Shown: positions 8,535-17,769, counted from the first letter of the stretch. The stretch is DNA of 45,176 nt from an uncultured Methanobrevibacter sp. (GCA_900319985.1 ONQL01000009.1:1-45176); one strand, 5' to 3'. Numbers and translations are program-made. The notes: a model not told the origin generated them from the sequence alone.

Positions 8535-9872
8535 ATGGTAGCTAAAAAACTGTTCGGAACATCAGGAATTAGGGGAAAAATAGGCTCTGAAGTAACTTGC
8601 GAACTTGCATTGAATGTCGGTAAATCTTTAGCTTATTATCTTGGTAATGAAGGCAGTGTTGTGCTCGGATACGACACAAGAAACACCAATCAAATGCTGG
8701 ACCAGGCAATCTGTGCAGGATTGCTTGAAAGCGGAGTCGATGTAATTAAAATTGGTATGGTTCCAACTCCTCTGGTCGGTTATGCTACCGAAAAATTAGA
8801 CGCCGATGCCGGAATAATGCTTACAGCATCCCATAATCCTTCCCAGTATAACGGAATAAAACTGTGGAATAAAAATGGAATGGCTTATACTTCACAGCAG
8901 GAAGAAAAAATTGAGGAAATTTATGCTGATAAGCAATATTGCTCTGTAAGCTGGGATAATGTAGGTAATCTGAGCTTCAATGAAGAAATTAAAGGTCAAT
9001 ATATTGATGATTTGGTGGCTATGGTTGACATTGAAGAAGGCTTGAAAGTTGTTGTTGACTGCGCATCAGGAGCCGGAAGCGAAATATCGCCTTTAGTATT
9101 TAGAAAAGCAGGATGTGAAGTGACAACCCTTAACTCACAGCCTGACGGATTTTTCCCTGGAAGAAACCCTGAACCGAATGCTGAAAACCTGCAGACATTA
9201 ATGAAAACTGTTGTGGCTGTTGGAGCAGACCTTGGAATAGCCCATGATGGTGATGCAGATAGGATGATTACCGTTGATGAAAACGGTGAAATATCTCCAT
9301 TTGACTCTCTTCTGGCTTTGATTTCAAAGGAATTTGACGGAGATGTTGTGACAACTGTCGATGCTGGATTATGTATGGACGAATCTGTAAAAGGCCAAGT
9401 GTTCAGAACTCCTGTTGGTGACGTGAATGTGGCTGAAGTGATTATTGAAAAAGATGCAGCATTCGGCGGAGAGCCTTCAGGAACATGGCTGCACCCTGAC
9501 TTCTGCATGTGTCCCGATGGTATCCTATCTGGATTGAGAATGGCCGAATTGGTATCCAAAAAGGGCAAGTTATCTGACCTTCTGGCCGAAATTCCGTCTT
9601 ATCCAAACATCCGTGAAAAGATAATCTGCTCAAAGGAAGCTAAAGTCAAAGTCATGGAAAACATGGAAGAGCTGCTTAAGGATGCTTTTGATGATGTCGC
9701 TGATGTAAATTCACTGGATGGTGTCAGATTGACTTTTGCCGATGACAGTTGGGTATTGGTAAGGCCTTCCGGTACAGAAGACTATATAAGAATAACTCTT
9801 GAATCCCGTGATGCCCAAAGGGCAGAAGGGATTAAGGAAATTTGTGTAAAAATAATTAATGAAAATTTATAG
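8535..9872 (+). CDS. glmM: Phosphohexomutase of the GlmM type (first paralogue)
   Basis: Alpha-D-phosphohexomutase of 445 residues. Landmarks in order: FGTSGIRG at the N-terminus, the phosphoserine loop TASHNP (residues 97-102), the metal-binding DGDADR, the sugar-binding loop GGEPSGT, and the phosphate-binding loop RPSGTED near the C-terminus. Interconverting glucosamine-6-phosphate and glucosamine-1-phosphate, on the way to UDP-GlcNAc, is the likely role. Phosphomannomutase is the alternative. GGTGAT overlaps the end of apgM and sets the ATG at 8535. A second paralogue at 16344-17708 has a different sugar loop, so the two probably prefer different sugars. It converges with the UPF0104 gene, leaving only 14 bases between stops. 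Confidence 0.85.
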   Translation: MVAKKLFGTSGIRGKIGSEVTCELALNVGKSLAYYLGNEGSVVLGYDTRNTNQMLDQAICAGLLESGVDVIKIGMVPTPLVGYATEKLDADAGIMLTASHNPSQYNGIKLWNKNGMAYTSQQEEKIEEIYADKQYCSVSWDNVGNLSFNEEIKGQYIDDLVAMVDIEEGLKVVVDCASGAGSEISPLVFRKAGCEVTTLNSQPDGFFPGRNPEPNAENLQTLMKTVVAVGADLGIAHDGDADRMITVDENGEISPFDSLLALISKEFDGDVVTTVDAGLCMDESVKGQVFRTPVGDVNVAEVIIEKDAAFGGEPSGTWLHPDFCMCPDGILSGLRMAELVSKKGKLSDLLAEIPSYPNIREKIICSKEAKVKVMENMEELLKDAFDDVADVNSLDGVRLTFADDSWVLVRPSGTEDYIRITLESRDAQRAEGIKEICVKIINENL

Positions 9873-9886
9873 ATGATTTCATTCAT

Positions 9887-10948
9887 CTAACTCTTTTTTT
9901 CTTCATCTTGCAGTGATCTTTCAAGCTCCTCAGTTGAGGATTTCGGTGAAATTTTTTCTAGAATGGATGATCCGTAATGCGGTAAAATCACAAGTCCTAT
10001 GATTGTAGGCATCCAGAATGAAATTACCCTTTCGATAACTGTCACAGGTGCTGTTATTGCAGTTGTAATTCCTGAAGTTGAGTATAGGTAAATCATGGTT
10101 CCGTCAACCGCTCCAAGACCTCCAGGAAGCAGAGGTATCATTCCGATAAGTGAAGCTACAATGAACACTTCACCGATAAGGCCGTAGCTGGCTTCAGCTC
10201 CAAATCCTAAAAATACGAAATATACTCTGGAAATCTCTATAAACCAAACCAAAAAGGACAGGGGGATTGTTGTGAACAGTATTTTTTTATTGGACATTAG
10301 GTTGGTCATTGTATTTTGAAAACCAACAATGTTTTCATGAATTACCCCTTCTATATCATCGGAATCCTTTTTAAATCGTTTGACTATTTTTAAAATCAAT
10401 CTTTCAATTTTGCTTCCAAAACTCAGGTTGATGCACATGTAAATGAGAATTGCCAGGATTATCACGATTGCAACTGCCGCTATAATCATGATGATAATCA
10501 TCCAGCGCGGAATATTCGGTTGGAAACTTAATGAAAGTACTGTAATGACAGTTAAAACAATGAATGGGAATGTATCCAAAACCCTGTCTGCCACTACTGT
10601 AGCAAAAGTTTCTTTTATGGTATGGTCATGCTCTTTTGCAAGGATATATGCCCTTACAGGCTCTCCTCCACCACGGCCTGACGGGGTGATGTTGTTGATT
10701 GCAAGCCCTACCATTGTAATCGGGAGCAATTTTTTAAAGCCGATGTCTATATTGGCCTGCTTGTTGAGAAGTTGCCAACGCAGGTTGTACAAAAGAAAAG
10801 TAATTATTTGAAGAGCGATGGCTACTCCTATATATCTCATATCAGCTGTTTTTAAGGCTTCAATTATCTTGTCGACCCCGATAATTGCCAGCATTGCTGC
10901 AAAAATCAGGATACTTACGGATAGAAATATCAATGTTCTTTTGTCCAT
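9887..10948 (-). CDS. UPF0104 / LPG-synthase-TM-like integral membrane protein
   Basis: 353 residues with about seven or eight membrane helices. The pattern RYIGVAIALQIITFLLYNLRW, the conserved NNITPSGRGGGEPVRAY block, the DR in VVADRVLDTFP and the LLPGGLGAVDG segment identify the UPF0104/TIGR00374 family. This family is related to the flippase half of bacterial MprF and to halobacterial AglD C-terminal regions. A role in moving or modifying membrane lipids or lipid-linked sugars is a guess. The gene is alone on the minus strand and ends with a basic, acidic-tailed cytoplasmic segment (DEEKKS). Start at 10948 is the first ATG after an AT-rich upstream region. Confidence 0.8.
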   Translation of the reverse strand: MDKRTLIFLSVSILIFAAMLAIIGVDKIIEALKTADMRYIGVAIALQIITFLLYNLRWQLLNKQANIDIGFKKLLPITMVGLAINNITPSGRGGGEPVRAYILAKEHDHTIKETFATVVADRVLDTFPFIVLTVITVLSLSFQPNIPRWMIIIMIIAAVAIVIILAILIYMCINLSFGSKIERLILKIVKRFKKDSDDIEGVIHENIVGFQNTMTNLMSNKKILFTTIPLSFLVWFIEISRVYFVFLGFGAEASYGLIGEVFIVASLIGMIPLLPGGLGAVDGTMIYLYSTSGITTAITAPVTVIERVISFWMPTIIGLVILPHYGSSILEKISPKSSTEELERSLQDEEKKS

Positions 10949-11078
10949 TGATATTTAGTATTATTTTTCATCTTAAAAATATGTTTGGTTGCTTTTTCAT
11001 ATTTTTGATATGTCGTGAAAAATAGATTGGTTGGATTTAGAAGAAATGTTTTAAAAAAAGTATTGGAAAATAAAAGTT

Positions 11079-11105
11079 GTAGAAGAAATTTTATTCTTCT
11101 TCTAC
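11079..11105 (-). terminator. Hairpin terminator overlapping the rubredoxin stop
   Basis: A perfect 9-bp inverted repeat (GTAGAAGAA at 11079-11087, TTCTTCTAC at 11097-11105, nine-base loop) includes the last codons and the TAA of rubredoxin. On the minus strand it is followed by AAC and then TTTTA-type T runs, so it looks like an intrinsic terminator. Confidence 0.55.
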
Positions 11106-11258
11106 GATAAATGCGTCTACTCCAAGAGCTGCGCATTCTGGGCAAACCCAGTCATCAGGCATATCTGCAGGAGTTTTTCCAGCTGGAATGTTGTATGCAG
11201 GGTCTCCTTTTTCTGTATCAAATCTGTATTCGCAGTGTAAACATACATATACGGTCAT
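11091..11258 (-). CDS. Rubredoxin
   Basis: A 55-residue protein beginning MTVYVCLHCEYRFD, with two CxxC knuckles (Cys6/Cys9 and Cys39/Cys42) and the rubredoxin core EKGDP, IPAGKTP and MPDDWVCPEC. It should bind one iron by four Cys and carry single electrons, for example to oxygen- or peroxide-reducing enzymes in this anaerobe. The start is set by a strong GGAG at 11268-11271. It is monocistronic and divergent from glmU. Oddity: the glycine that normally follows each CxxC is replaced (CEY and CAA instead of CG), a small departure from classical rubredoxins. Confidence 0.9.
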   Translation of the reverse strand: MTVYVCLHCEYRFDTEKGDPAYNIPAGKTPADMPDDWVCPECAALGVDAFIVEEE

Positions 11259-11429
11259 TTTTACAATCTCCTTTTAAGTTTCACTATTAATAATTTAGTA
11301 TAATAGCTAATTATATTTTGACTCTATTTTAACTAATATTTAAAATTACTTATTTTTTTAGGAAAGTTAATTAATAAGTAATGAGTTAAACATATATTAT
11401 TATAAGATAATTTTATAAGGGGATAGAAA

Positions 11430-12707
11430 ATGAAAGCAATAATTTTAAGTGCTGGTGAAGGGTCTAGAATGAGGCCGTTAACACTTACTAAGCCTAAGAC
11501 CATGCTTCCAGTCGCTGGAAAGCCAATCATCCAGTATAATATCGAATCATTAAGAAACAATGGAATTACAGATATTTTATTAATCGTACGTTATAAGGAA
11601 GAGATGGTTCGGGAATACTTTGGAGACGGCAGTGATTTCGGCGTTAACATTACTTATAAAACTCAAAAAGATTTCCTGGGAACTGCCAATGCAATTTCCT
11701 ATGGTGAAGATTTCATTGAAGATAGCCTAATCGTTTTAAATGGGGACATCATTTTGGATGATGAGATTATCAATGAAATCATCAAAAAATATAACTATAT
11801 GAGTCCGGACACTCTGATGGTTCTGACTGAAGTCGAAGATCCTTCAGCTTTCGGTGTTGTGGAGATTGATGACGGCAATGTCAAAAACATTGTGGAGAAA
11901 CCTAAAAAGGGTGAAGCACCAAGCAACCTTGTAAATACAGGTATTTACATTTTTAACAAGGACATATTTGATAAGATTAAAAAGACTGAAATCTCCGAAA
12001 GGGGAGAATATGAGATTACTGATTCACTGTCAATGCAGATTGAGGACGGCAAAAAAGTAATCGGCCATAAGACAAACAAAGATTGGATTGATGTTGGCCG
12101 TCCTTGGGAACTTATTGAAGTGAATGAGGAACTGATTGGTCAATTGAAAACAGAAATTAAGGGCACTGTCGAAGAGGGAGCCCATATTCATGGTGAAATC
12201 TTTTTGGATGAGGGAAGTATCATCCGTGCCGGTGTGTACATTGAAGGAAACGTATACATAGGCAAAAACTGCGACATAGGTCCTAATTCATATATTCGTG
12301 GCAACTCCTACTTTGGCGATAACGTTCATGTAGGAAATGCTGTCGAAATCAAAAATTCAATTGTCATGGAAAACACCAATGTCAGCCACCTGAGTTATGT
12401 CGGGGATTCCGTAATCGGATCCAATTGTAATATAGCTGCAGGAACAAACATCGCCAATCTGCGTTTCGACAACCAGTCCGTCAAAACCAAAATCAAAAAT
12501 CAGATGATTGACAGCGGAAGGCGTAAGTTAGGTTCCATTATTGGGGATTCTGTAAAGACAGGTATTAATTCCAGCTTCTCCCCTGGTGTAAAGGTGGGCC
12601 ACAATTCAACTATTGGTTCAGGGGTTTTGTTATATGATGATGTACCCTCCGATACACGGGTATTGGTAAAACAAAATCATATCATACAGGATAAATATAA
12701 TAAATAA
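11430..12707 (+). CDS. glmU: Bifunctional sugar-1-phosphate nucleotidylyltransferase/acetyltransferase (GlmU-like)
   Basis: 425 residues. The N-terminal nucleotidyltransferase opens with the signature LSAGEGSRMRPLTLTKPK (nucleotide and metal binding) and has LNGDIIL with the metal Asp. The C-terminal half, from about residue 235, is a left-handed beta-helix of hexapeptide repeats (EGNVYIGKNCDIGPNSYI). This layout matches archaeal GlmU/MJ1101-type enzymes, which acetylate glucosamine-1-phosphate and then join it to UTP to give UDP-GlcNAc. The UDP-GlcNAc would feed pseudomurein and N-glycans. AGGGGAT lies just upstream of the ATG. It heads an operon with gamma carbonic anhydrase, hisC and nrdG, with gaps of 11, 3 and 0 bases. 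Thymidylyltransferase activity is a possible alternative. Confidence 0.85.
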   Translation: MKAIILSAGEGSRMRPLTLTKPKTMLPVAGKPIIQYNIESLRNNGITDILLIVRYKEEMVREYFGDGSDFGVNITYKTQKDFLGTANAISYGEDFIEDSLIVLNGDIILDDEIINEIIKKYNYMSPDTLMVLTEVEDPSAFGVVEIDDGNVKNIVEKPKKGEAPSNLVNTGIYIFNKDIFDKIKKTEISERGEYEITDSLSMQIEDGKKVIGHKTNKDWIDVGRPWELIEVNEELIGQLKTEIKGTVEEGAHIHGEIFLDEGSIIRAGVYIEGNVYIGKNCDIGPNSYIRGNSYFGDNVHVGNAVEIKNSIVMENTNVSHLSYVGDSVIGSNCNIAAGTNIANLRFDNQSVKTKIKNQMIDSGRRKLGSIIGDSVKTGINSSFSPGVKVGHNSTIGSGVLLYDDVPSDTRVLVKQNHIIQDKYNK

Positions 12708-12718
12708 AAGGCGATATT

Positions 12719-13201
12719 ATGGAAAATAAAAAAGACTCTGTTGTAATATGCCCTGGTGCACAAGTATTGGGTGATGTTGAATTAGGTGAAGATGTATCCG
12801 TATGGCATGGAGCCGTAATTAGGGGAGATACAGATTCAATAACCATAGATGACAATTCCAATGTCCAGGATAATTGTGTTGTCCATTGTACCAAAGGATT
12901 TCCGGTAGAAATTGGCAAAAACGTTTCTATTGGACATGGTGCTGTTGTACATGGCTGTAAACTGGAAGACAATGTACTGATTGGAATGAATGCTACAGTT
13001 TTGAATGGTGCCCACATAGGCAAAAATTCAATTGTAGGTGCCGGTGCTGTTGTAAGTGAAGGCAAGGACTTTCCCGAAGGCAGTCTGATTTTAGGCGTTC
13101 CGGCAAAGGTTGTCAAACAGTTAAACGAAAGTCAGGTTGAACTCATTCAGAATAACGCTGACAATTATGTAAGACTTTCTAAACAATATAAGGAAGATTA
13201 A
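12719..13201 (+). CDS. Gamma carbonic anhydrase family protein
   Basis: 160 residues of hexapeptide repeats forming a left-handed beta-helix with a C-terminal helix. The zinc-ligand histidines appear in NCVVHCTKG and VSIGHGAVVHGC, the layout of gamma-class carbonic anhydrases and the related YrdA/ferripyochelin-binding-like proteins. It could hydrate CO2, the methanogenic substrate, but many members of this family are inactive or poorly characterised, so activity is not certain. AGGCGAT precedes the ATG. It sits 11 bases after glmU and three before hisC. I recall a similar gene order in Methanothermobacter, but have not checked it. Confidence 0.8.
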   Translation: MENKKDSVVICPGAQVLGDVELGEDVSVWHGAVIRGDTDSITIDDNSNVQDNCVVHCTKGFPVEIGKNVSIGHGAVVHGCKLEDNVLIGMNATVLNGAHIGKNSIVGAGAVVSEGKDFPEGSLILGVPAKVVKQLNESQVELIQNNADNYVRLSKQYKED

Positions 13202-13204
13202 AAT

Positions 13205-14305
13205 ATGAAACCAAGACAGATTGTAGATGAAATGGATCCTTATGTTCCCGGAAGATCACAGGATGAAATTGCAGAAGAATTCAATTTGAATAAGGATGAA
13301 ATTATTAAGTTGGGATCCAATGAAAACCCATGGGGTCCCTCTCCAATGGCTATGGAAGCTATTGAAAAGGAAATCAGCTCAATCAACAGATATCCTGAAT
13401 CTCAATTGAAGGAGCTTGTGGCTGAAGTTGCCAAATACAGTGATGTTGATGAATCTCAGATAATTATCGGCGGCGATGGTGCTGATGAAATAATTGATGT
13501 TCTTGCAAAAACATTCATTGATGAAGGGGATGAATTCATTGTTCCATTGCCTTCATACATGTATTACGAGTATCTGTTGCAGCAGTATGGGGCTCATCCG
13601 GTCTATGCAAGATGGAATTTGGATGAAAATGAACTGGATGTCGATTCAATTTTTGAATGCATCAGCGATAAAACCAAGATGATTTTCCTGTGCAGTCCTA
13701 ACAATCCGACAGGAACTCTGATTAAAAAAGAAGTTTTGGCAGATATTGCATCCAAAAATCCTGATATTCTGATTGTTGTTGATGAGGCTTACTTTGAATA
13801 TTCAGAAGTTACCAACAAGGATTTGATTAATGAATACGACAATATATTCATTATCAGGACACTGTCTAAAGTTTTGGGTCTTGCCGGAATGAGAATAGGA
13901 TACGGTCTGGCATGTGCTGAAATCATAGAATATATGCACAGAATCAAGCCGGTATTTTCACTTACAAGACTGTCCTTTGTTGCAGCCCTCAATACCTTTA
14001 AAGATAAACGCTACATTGCCGAATCAATCGAAAAGGGAATTGAATCAAGGCAATATTTATATGATGAATTATCAAAAATCGATTCGCTCAATGTATTTCC
14101 TTCCAAATCCAATTTCATGTTGATTGGTGTTAAAGACACTGGCTTTACCGCATCTGAATTGGCTTTGGAGCTAATGAAAAGGGGAATAATTGTGAGGGAT
14201 TGTACTTCCTTTAAGGGATTGGATGAATACTGGATTAGAATCAGCATCTGTACCCTTGAAGAAGATGAGAAATTTATTAATATAATAAAAGAGGTTCTAA
14301 ACTAA
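13205..14305 (+). CDS. hisC: Histidinol-phosphate aminotransferase
   Basis: 366-residue fold-type I PLP enzyme that converts imidazole-acetol phosphate and glutamate to histidinol phosphate and 2-oxoglutarate. Visible landmarks: LGSNENPWGPSP near the N-terminus, SPNNPTG, the PLP-contacting DEAYFEYS, the Schiff-base lysine in TLSKVLGLAGMRIGYG, and the C-terminal YWIRISICTLEED with the substrate-binding Arg. Length is normal for HisC. It lies in the glmU operon, three bases after the carbonic anhydrase homologue, and its TAA is directly followed by the nrdG ATG. Other his genes are absent here, so histidine synthesis is dispersed. Confidence 0.92.
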   Translation: MKPRQIVDEMDPYVPGRSQDEIAEEFNLNKDEIIKLGSNENPWGPSPMAMEAIEKEISSINRYPESQLKELVAEVAKYSDVDESQIIIGGDGADEIIDVLAKTFIDEGDEFIVPLPSYMYYEYLLQQYGAHPVYARWNLDENELDVDSIFECISDKTKMIFLCSPNNPTGTLIKKEVLADIASKNPDILIVVDEAYFEYSEVTNKDLINEYDNIFIIRTLSKVLGLAGMRIGYGLACAEIIEYMHRIKPVFSLTRLSFVAALNTFKDKRYIAESIEKGIESRQYLYDELSKIDSLNVFPSKSNFMLIGVKDTGFTASELALELMKRGIIVRDCTSFKGLDEYWIRISICTLEEDEKFINIIKEVLN

Positions 14306-15013
14306 ATGTATATCGGTGGAACTGTCATATCTTCGGTGGAATTTCATGGAAATATGTCTCTGGTTATTTTCATGTCCGGATGTCCGCTTGCATGCAGATA
14401 CTGTCATAATGTGGAACTGCTTGAGGATGATACCGAATGGTCTTTGGACCAGGTAAAATCCGAAATCGATTCCTCTGCTGACTTTTTGGATGCTGTTGTC
14501 GTTTCCGGAGGTGAACCTCTGGTTCAGACCGAGGCCATTATTGAAATATTTAAGCATGTTCGTGAAATAGGCCTTAAGACAAAACTTGACACCAGCGGTA
14601 TCTATCCGGATAAGATACAGAAGCTTTTGGACCTCAAGCTTATTGACTATGTTTCACTTGATGTAAAAACTACTTTTTCCAAATATCGAAAGATTACAGG
14701 GACCAATGTTGGATTCAATGTTAAAAAATCCATGGAAATCATCAACTCTGATTCTGATGTTCATCTGGAGCTGAGGACAACGTATGTTCCAACACTGCAC
14801 ACAAAAAAGGATATATATAATCTTGTTGATGAAATTGAAGGTGACGTTTACACCATTCAGCAATTCAGAAATAAAAATGTCCTTGACCCTGCTTTGGAAA
14901 ATGTTGAGGTTCCAAATCCTCATGATTTGAGAAAATTGGCCGAAGAGATAAAACCCTACTTTGACGGTCAGGTAAAAGTAAAAAGCGCAGAATTTGGAGA
15001 GCAAATAATTTAA
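14306..15013 (+). CDS. nrdG: Anaerobic ribonucleotide reductase activating protein (radical SAM)
   Basis: 235 residues. The CxxxCxxC motif in SGCPLACRYC (Cys26, Cys30, Cys33) binds the 4Fe-4S cluster, and VVSGGEPL is the SAM-binding GGE motif. The N-terminal IGGTVISSVEFHG is typical of NrdG-type activases. It would form the glycyl radical on the class III ribonucleotide reductase (NrdD), which is not in this window. The ATG follows the hisC stop with no gap, suggesting translational coupling. It is longer than bacterial NrdG (about 155 residues), as archaeal versions often are. A general glycyl-radical-enzyme activase is the alternative. Confidence 0.85.
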   Translation: MYIGGTVISSVEFHGNMSLVIFMSGCPLACRYCHNVELLEDDTEWSLDQVKSEIDSSADFLDAVVVSGGEPLVQTEAIIEIFKHVREIGLKTKLDTSGIYPDKIQKLLDLKLIDYVSLDVKTTFSKYRKITGTNVGFNVKKSMEIINSDSDVHLELRTTYVPTLHTKKDIYNLVDEIEGDVYTIQQFRNKNVLDPALENVEVPNPHDLRKLAEEIKPYFDGQVKVKSAEFGEQII

Positions 15014-15034
15014 ATCTTAATTGAGGTGTCACAA

Positions 15035-16171
15035 ATGCCAATTTTATCATTTTCAAGTAATGATATTGATGTCATTACAGGTAAGAAAACCAGAACCATT
15101 CGTAAAACTTGGAAGACTCCTCTTAAAAAAGGCGACAGATTGTACTGCTACTGGAATTTGGTTTCCAAAGAGAAAATGAAAATTTTTGAAGCTATTGTTA
15201 CTGATGTGGAAGATATACCATTCAGTGAAATTGAAGGTAATGAGGAACTTGCCATGCAGGAAGGCTTTAAAGATTCCAAGGACATGCTCAGAGAATTTAA
15301 AAAGATGTATGGTGGTCGAATCGACAAGTCAGAGGAATTCCAGATAATATATTTTGAAAAGCTTCACATTGATGATTGGAAAGGTGACAAGATAGATGAA
15401 AAGGCAATGATAATGAAAAGGGCAGATATTCTTTTCGACAGCGGTAAATTCGACAAATCCACTATGTGCTATGATGCCGCTCTAAGGCTTGATCCTGATG
15501 ATGTGTATCTGCTCAACAAGCAGGGAGATAATCTCTCCAGATTGGGAAGGTTTATCGATGCAATCGAATGCTATGACAAGGCACTGGAGATGGAACCTGA
15601 TAATGAATATATCTTAAATAATAAAGCTATTGCTCTTTTAAACTCAGGAAACATTAATGAAGCTTATAAGGCAAGCACCATTGCCTACAATTTTGCTCCA
15701 AGCAATCCTCTAATTCTTTACTGGAGAGGATTTATTTTGGAGATGCTCGGCAGATATGATCAGGCGCTGCGGGTTTATGATAAGCTGATAGTCATTGACG
15801 GTGAAAATCCGGAAGTATGGAACTCTCGGGGAAACCTTCTGACAGATATGGGCAGACTGGAAGAGGCCATTGAATCATTTGACAAGGCTGTTGAAGTCTG
15901 TCTTGATGATTCGGAAATGGATGCATCTGCTATAAACAGGATGGGAAATGCTTTCATTGACCTTGGAAAATTTGATGAAGCCCTGGACTGTTTTAACAAA
16001 GCTATTTCTCTTGAAAAGTACAATATTGACTTTTTGCTCAATAAGGGTGTTGTATTGATGGAATTAGGTAAATTTGAAGAGGCTGTTGATAGTTTCAATC
16101 AGGTATTGCTTAGAAATCCGGACAATGAGGATGCATTTTTCCTAAAAGAAGAGTGTTTGGAAAACTTTTGA
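15035..16171 (+). CDS. ASCH/PUA-like domain fused to tetratricopeptide repeats
   Basis: The first 110 or so residues look like an ASCH/YqfB-type PUA-like RNA-binding domain: SSNDIDVITGKKTRTIRKTW, then LKKGDRLYCYW and a strand pair ending FQIIYFEKLHIDDW. From about residue 130 there are seven or so TPR units of 34 residues, each with the usual spacing (for example GRFIDAIECYDKALEMEPD). The start is set by GAGGTG at 15023-15028, nine bases before the ATG; an earlier GTG lies inside that site. The protein should be soluble and bridge RNA or nucleotide binding to protein-protein contacts. No function is known to me. It follows nrdG by about 20 bases and may belong to the same transcript. It converges with the next gene across a 172-base AT-rich gap. 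Confidence 0.72.
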   Translation: MPILSFSSNDIDVITGKKTRTIRKTWKTPLKKGDRLYCYWNLVSKEKMKIFEAIVTDVEDIPFSEIEGNEELAMQEGFKDSKDMLREFKKMYGGRIDKSEEFQIIYFEKLHIDDWKGDKIDEKAMIMKRADILFDSGKFDKSTMCYDAALRLDPDDVYLLNKQGDNLSRLGRFIDAIECYDKALEMEPDNEYILNNKAIALLNSGNINEAYKASTIAYNFAPSNPLILYWRGFILEMLGRYDQALRVYDKLIVIDGENPEVWNSRGNLLTDMGRLEEAIESFDKAVEVCLDDSEMDASAINRMGNAFIDLGKFDEALDCFNKAISLEKYNIDFLLNKGVVLMELGKFEEAVDSFNQVLLRNPDNEDAFFLKEECLENF

Positions 16172-16343
16172 TTATTTTATTTCGTGATGTAGATGGCCGT
16201 TATGAATTTTGCTGATTATGCTATTTTCTTTTTTTATTTTAAAATAAGATGTTATTAAAATTAGGTTTGACTATTGATTATGTATTTTGCGTTGTCAATT
16301 ATTTCATTTAATGAAAATAAAAATTGGTGATGGTGGGGTTCAG

Positions 16344-17708
16344 TTATTTTTTGTATTTTTTAATTAAACCTATTCCCCATTCTGTCATTTCATCTGCTTT
16401 TTCCTGTGAGTCAGACTCAGCAAAGCATCTGAATATTGGTTCTGTACCTGATGGCCTTATGATTACCCAACCATCTTCTTTAAGGATTTTAACACCGTCT
16501 GTCAAGTCAAGTTCAAAATCAGTTGTAGTTTTGATTTCTTCAGCGATGCTGGTCATCACTTCTTGTTTTTGATCGTCGCTACATTCGATTTTCATTTTGC
16601 TTGAATAATAAACCGGAAGTTCAGACACTAATGTTGATAGTGTTTTTTTCTCTTTAGCTATTGTTTCTAGAATTTTTGCAACTGTCATTACTGCGTCTCT
16701 TCCGTAAACGAAATCAGGGAAAATCAAACCTCCATTTTCTTCTCCTCCGAACAATCCGTTTTCATCTTTAAGTTTACGTGCTACAAGCAGGTCTCCAACT
16801 GCAGTAGCTATGACCTTTCCGTTAAATTCATCAGCAACGTCATAAATTGCCTGTGAGGTTGCAACGGTTGTGACGATGGTTCCGCCATTGTTTTCCTTAA
16901 GCATCTGTTTTTCAACGAGAGTGAAAGTCTTGTCTCCTAAAACGAAGTTTCCGTTCTCATCGATACAGATGGTTCTGTCAGCATCTCCGTCATGTGCAAG
17001 ACCAATGTCTGCGTTAAGCTCTTTAACGACGCCTATCAATTCCTGTAGATTTTCTTCGATTGGTTCAGGGTCACGGCCTGGGAAAAATCCGTCTGCCTGA
17101 CAGTTGAGGGTTGTCACATCACAGCCGAGCTTTCTTATAAGGTACGGTGCGGTATATGATCCTGCTCCGGACCCGCAGTCCACAACCACTTTTAAGTTGG
17201 CATCTTTGATTGCCTGTGCGTCAACTTTGGAAATTGCCTCATCTATATATTCGTCAATGATTTTGTCGTTTTGATAAATCTGTCCGATTTCAGACCAGTG
17301 AGCTCTTTTAGGCTCTTCATCAAAGTATAATTTTTCAATTGCAATGTCCATTTCATCAGGAATTCCGATACCGAATTCATCTAAAAATTTAAGTCCGTTA
17401 TATTTAGGCGGATTGTGTGAAGCGGTAACCATTACTCCGCCGTCATAATATTTGCGCACGGCGTATTGGACAGCAGGTGTTGGTAAAATTCCCAAATCTA
17501 CAACGTCACATCCGGAAGATAAAAGTCCGGCTTTAACGGCTTCCATAAGCATCGGACTGGAAGTTCTTGTATCTCCACCAACGGCTACAGTTCCTTGAAT
17601 TTGAGTTCCATAACAAGCAGCAAGTCTTGATGCAAACTCGGGAGTTAAAACATCATTTGCAGTTCTTCTAACTCCAAATGTTCCAAATAATCGTTTTTTA
17701 TCAGACAT
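16344..17708 (-). CDS. glmM: Phosphohexomutase, second paralogue (phosphoglucosamine or phosphoglucomutase/phosphomannomutase)
   Basis: 454 residues starting MSDKKRLFGTFGVRR, with AAAGGA about eight bases before the ATG; an in-frame ATG nine codons earlier is less likely. Landmarks: phosphoserine loop TASHNP (residues 95-100), metal loop DGDADR, sugar-binding loop GGEENGG and phosphate loop RPSGTEP. The sugar loop differs from GGEPSGT of the paralogue at 8535-9872. The GEENGG form is common in archaeal phosphohexomutases annotated as GlmM or as phosphoglucomutase/phosphomannomutase. One of the two probably serves UDP-GlcNAc synthesis and the other glucose- or mannose-phosphate interconversion. 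Sequence alone does not say which. Confidence 0.82.
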   Translation of the reverse strand: MSDKKRLFGTFGVRRTANDVLTPEFASRLAACYGTQIQGTVAVGGDTRTSSPMLMEAVKAGLLSSGCDVVDLGILPTPAVQYAVRKYYDGGVMVTASHNPPKYNGLKFLDEFGIGIPDEMDIAIEKLYFDEEPKRAHWSEIGQIYQNDKIIDEYIDEAISKVDAQAIKDANLKVVVDCGSGAGSYTAPYLIRKLGCDVTTLNCQADGFFPGRDPEPIEENLQELIGVVKELNADIGLAHDGDADRTICIDENGNFVLGDKTFTLVEKQMLKENNGGTIVTTVATSQAIYDVADEFNGKVIATAVGDLLVARKLKDENGLFGGEENGGLIFPDFVYGRDAVMTVAKILETIAKEKKTLSTLVSELPVYYSSKMKIECSDDQKQEVMTSIAEEIKTTTDFELDLTDGVKILKEDGWVIIRPSGTEPIFRCFAESDSQEKADEMTEWGIGLIKKYKK

Positions 17709-17769
17709 TATATTAAATCCTTTAAGTTTATTCATTATTATCTTTGGATTTTGACAAATAAATACATAT

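Noticed and set aside
10930..11145. 71-residue frame on the minus strand overlapping rubredoxin and the UPF0104 start
   Set aside because: It is arginine- and phenylalanine-rich nonsense in another frame of rubredoxin and the AT-rich gap, with a TTG start and no ribosome binding site.
16290..16330. A/T palindromes between the ASCH-TPR gene and the second glmM
   Set aside because: Short A/T palindromes such as TTTCATT-T-AATGAAA are expected often in such AT-rich sequence. A terminator role is possible but not supported enough to list.
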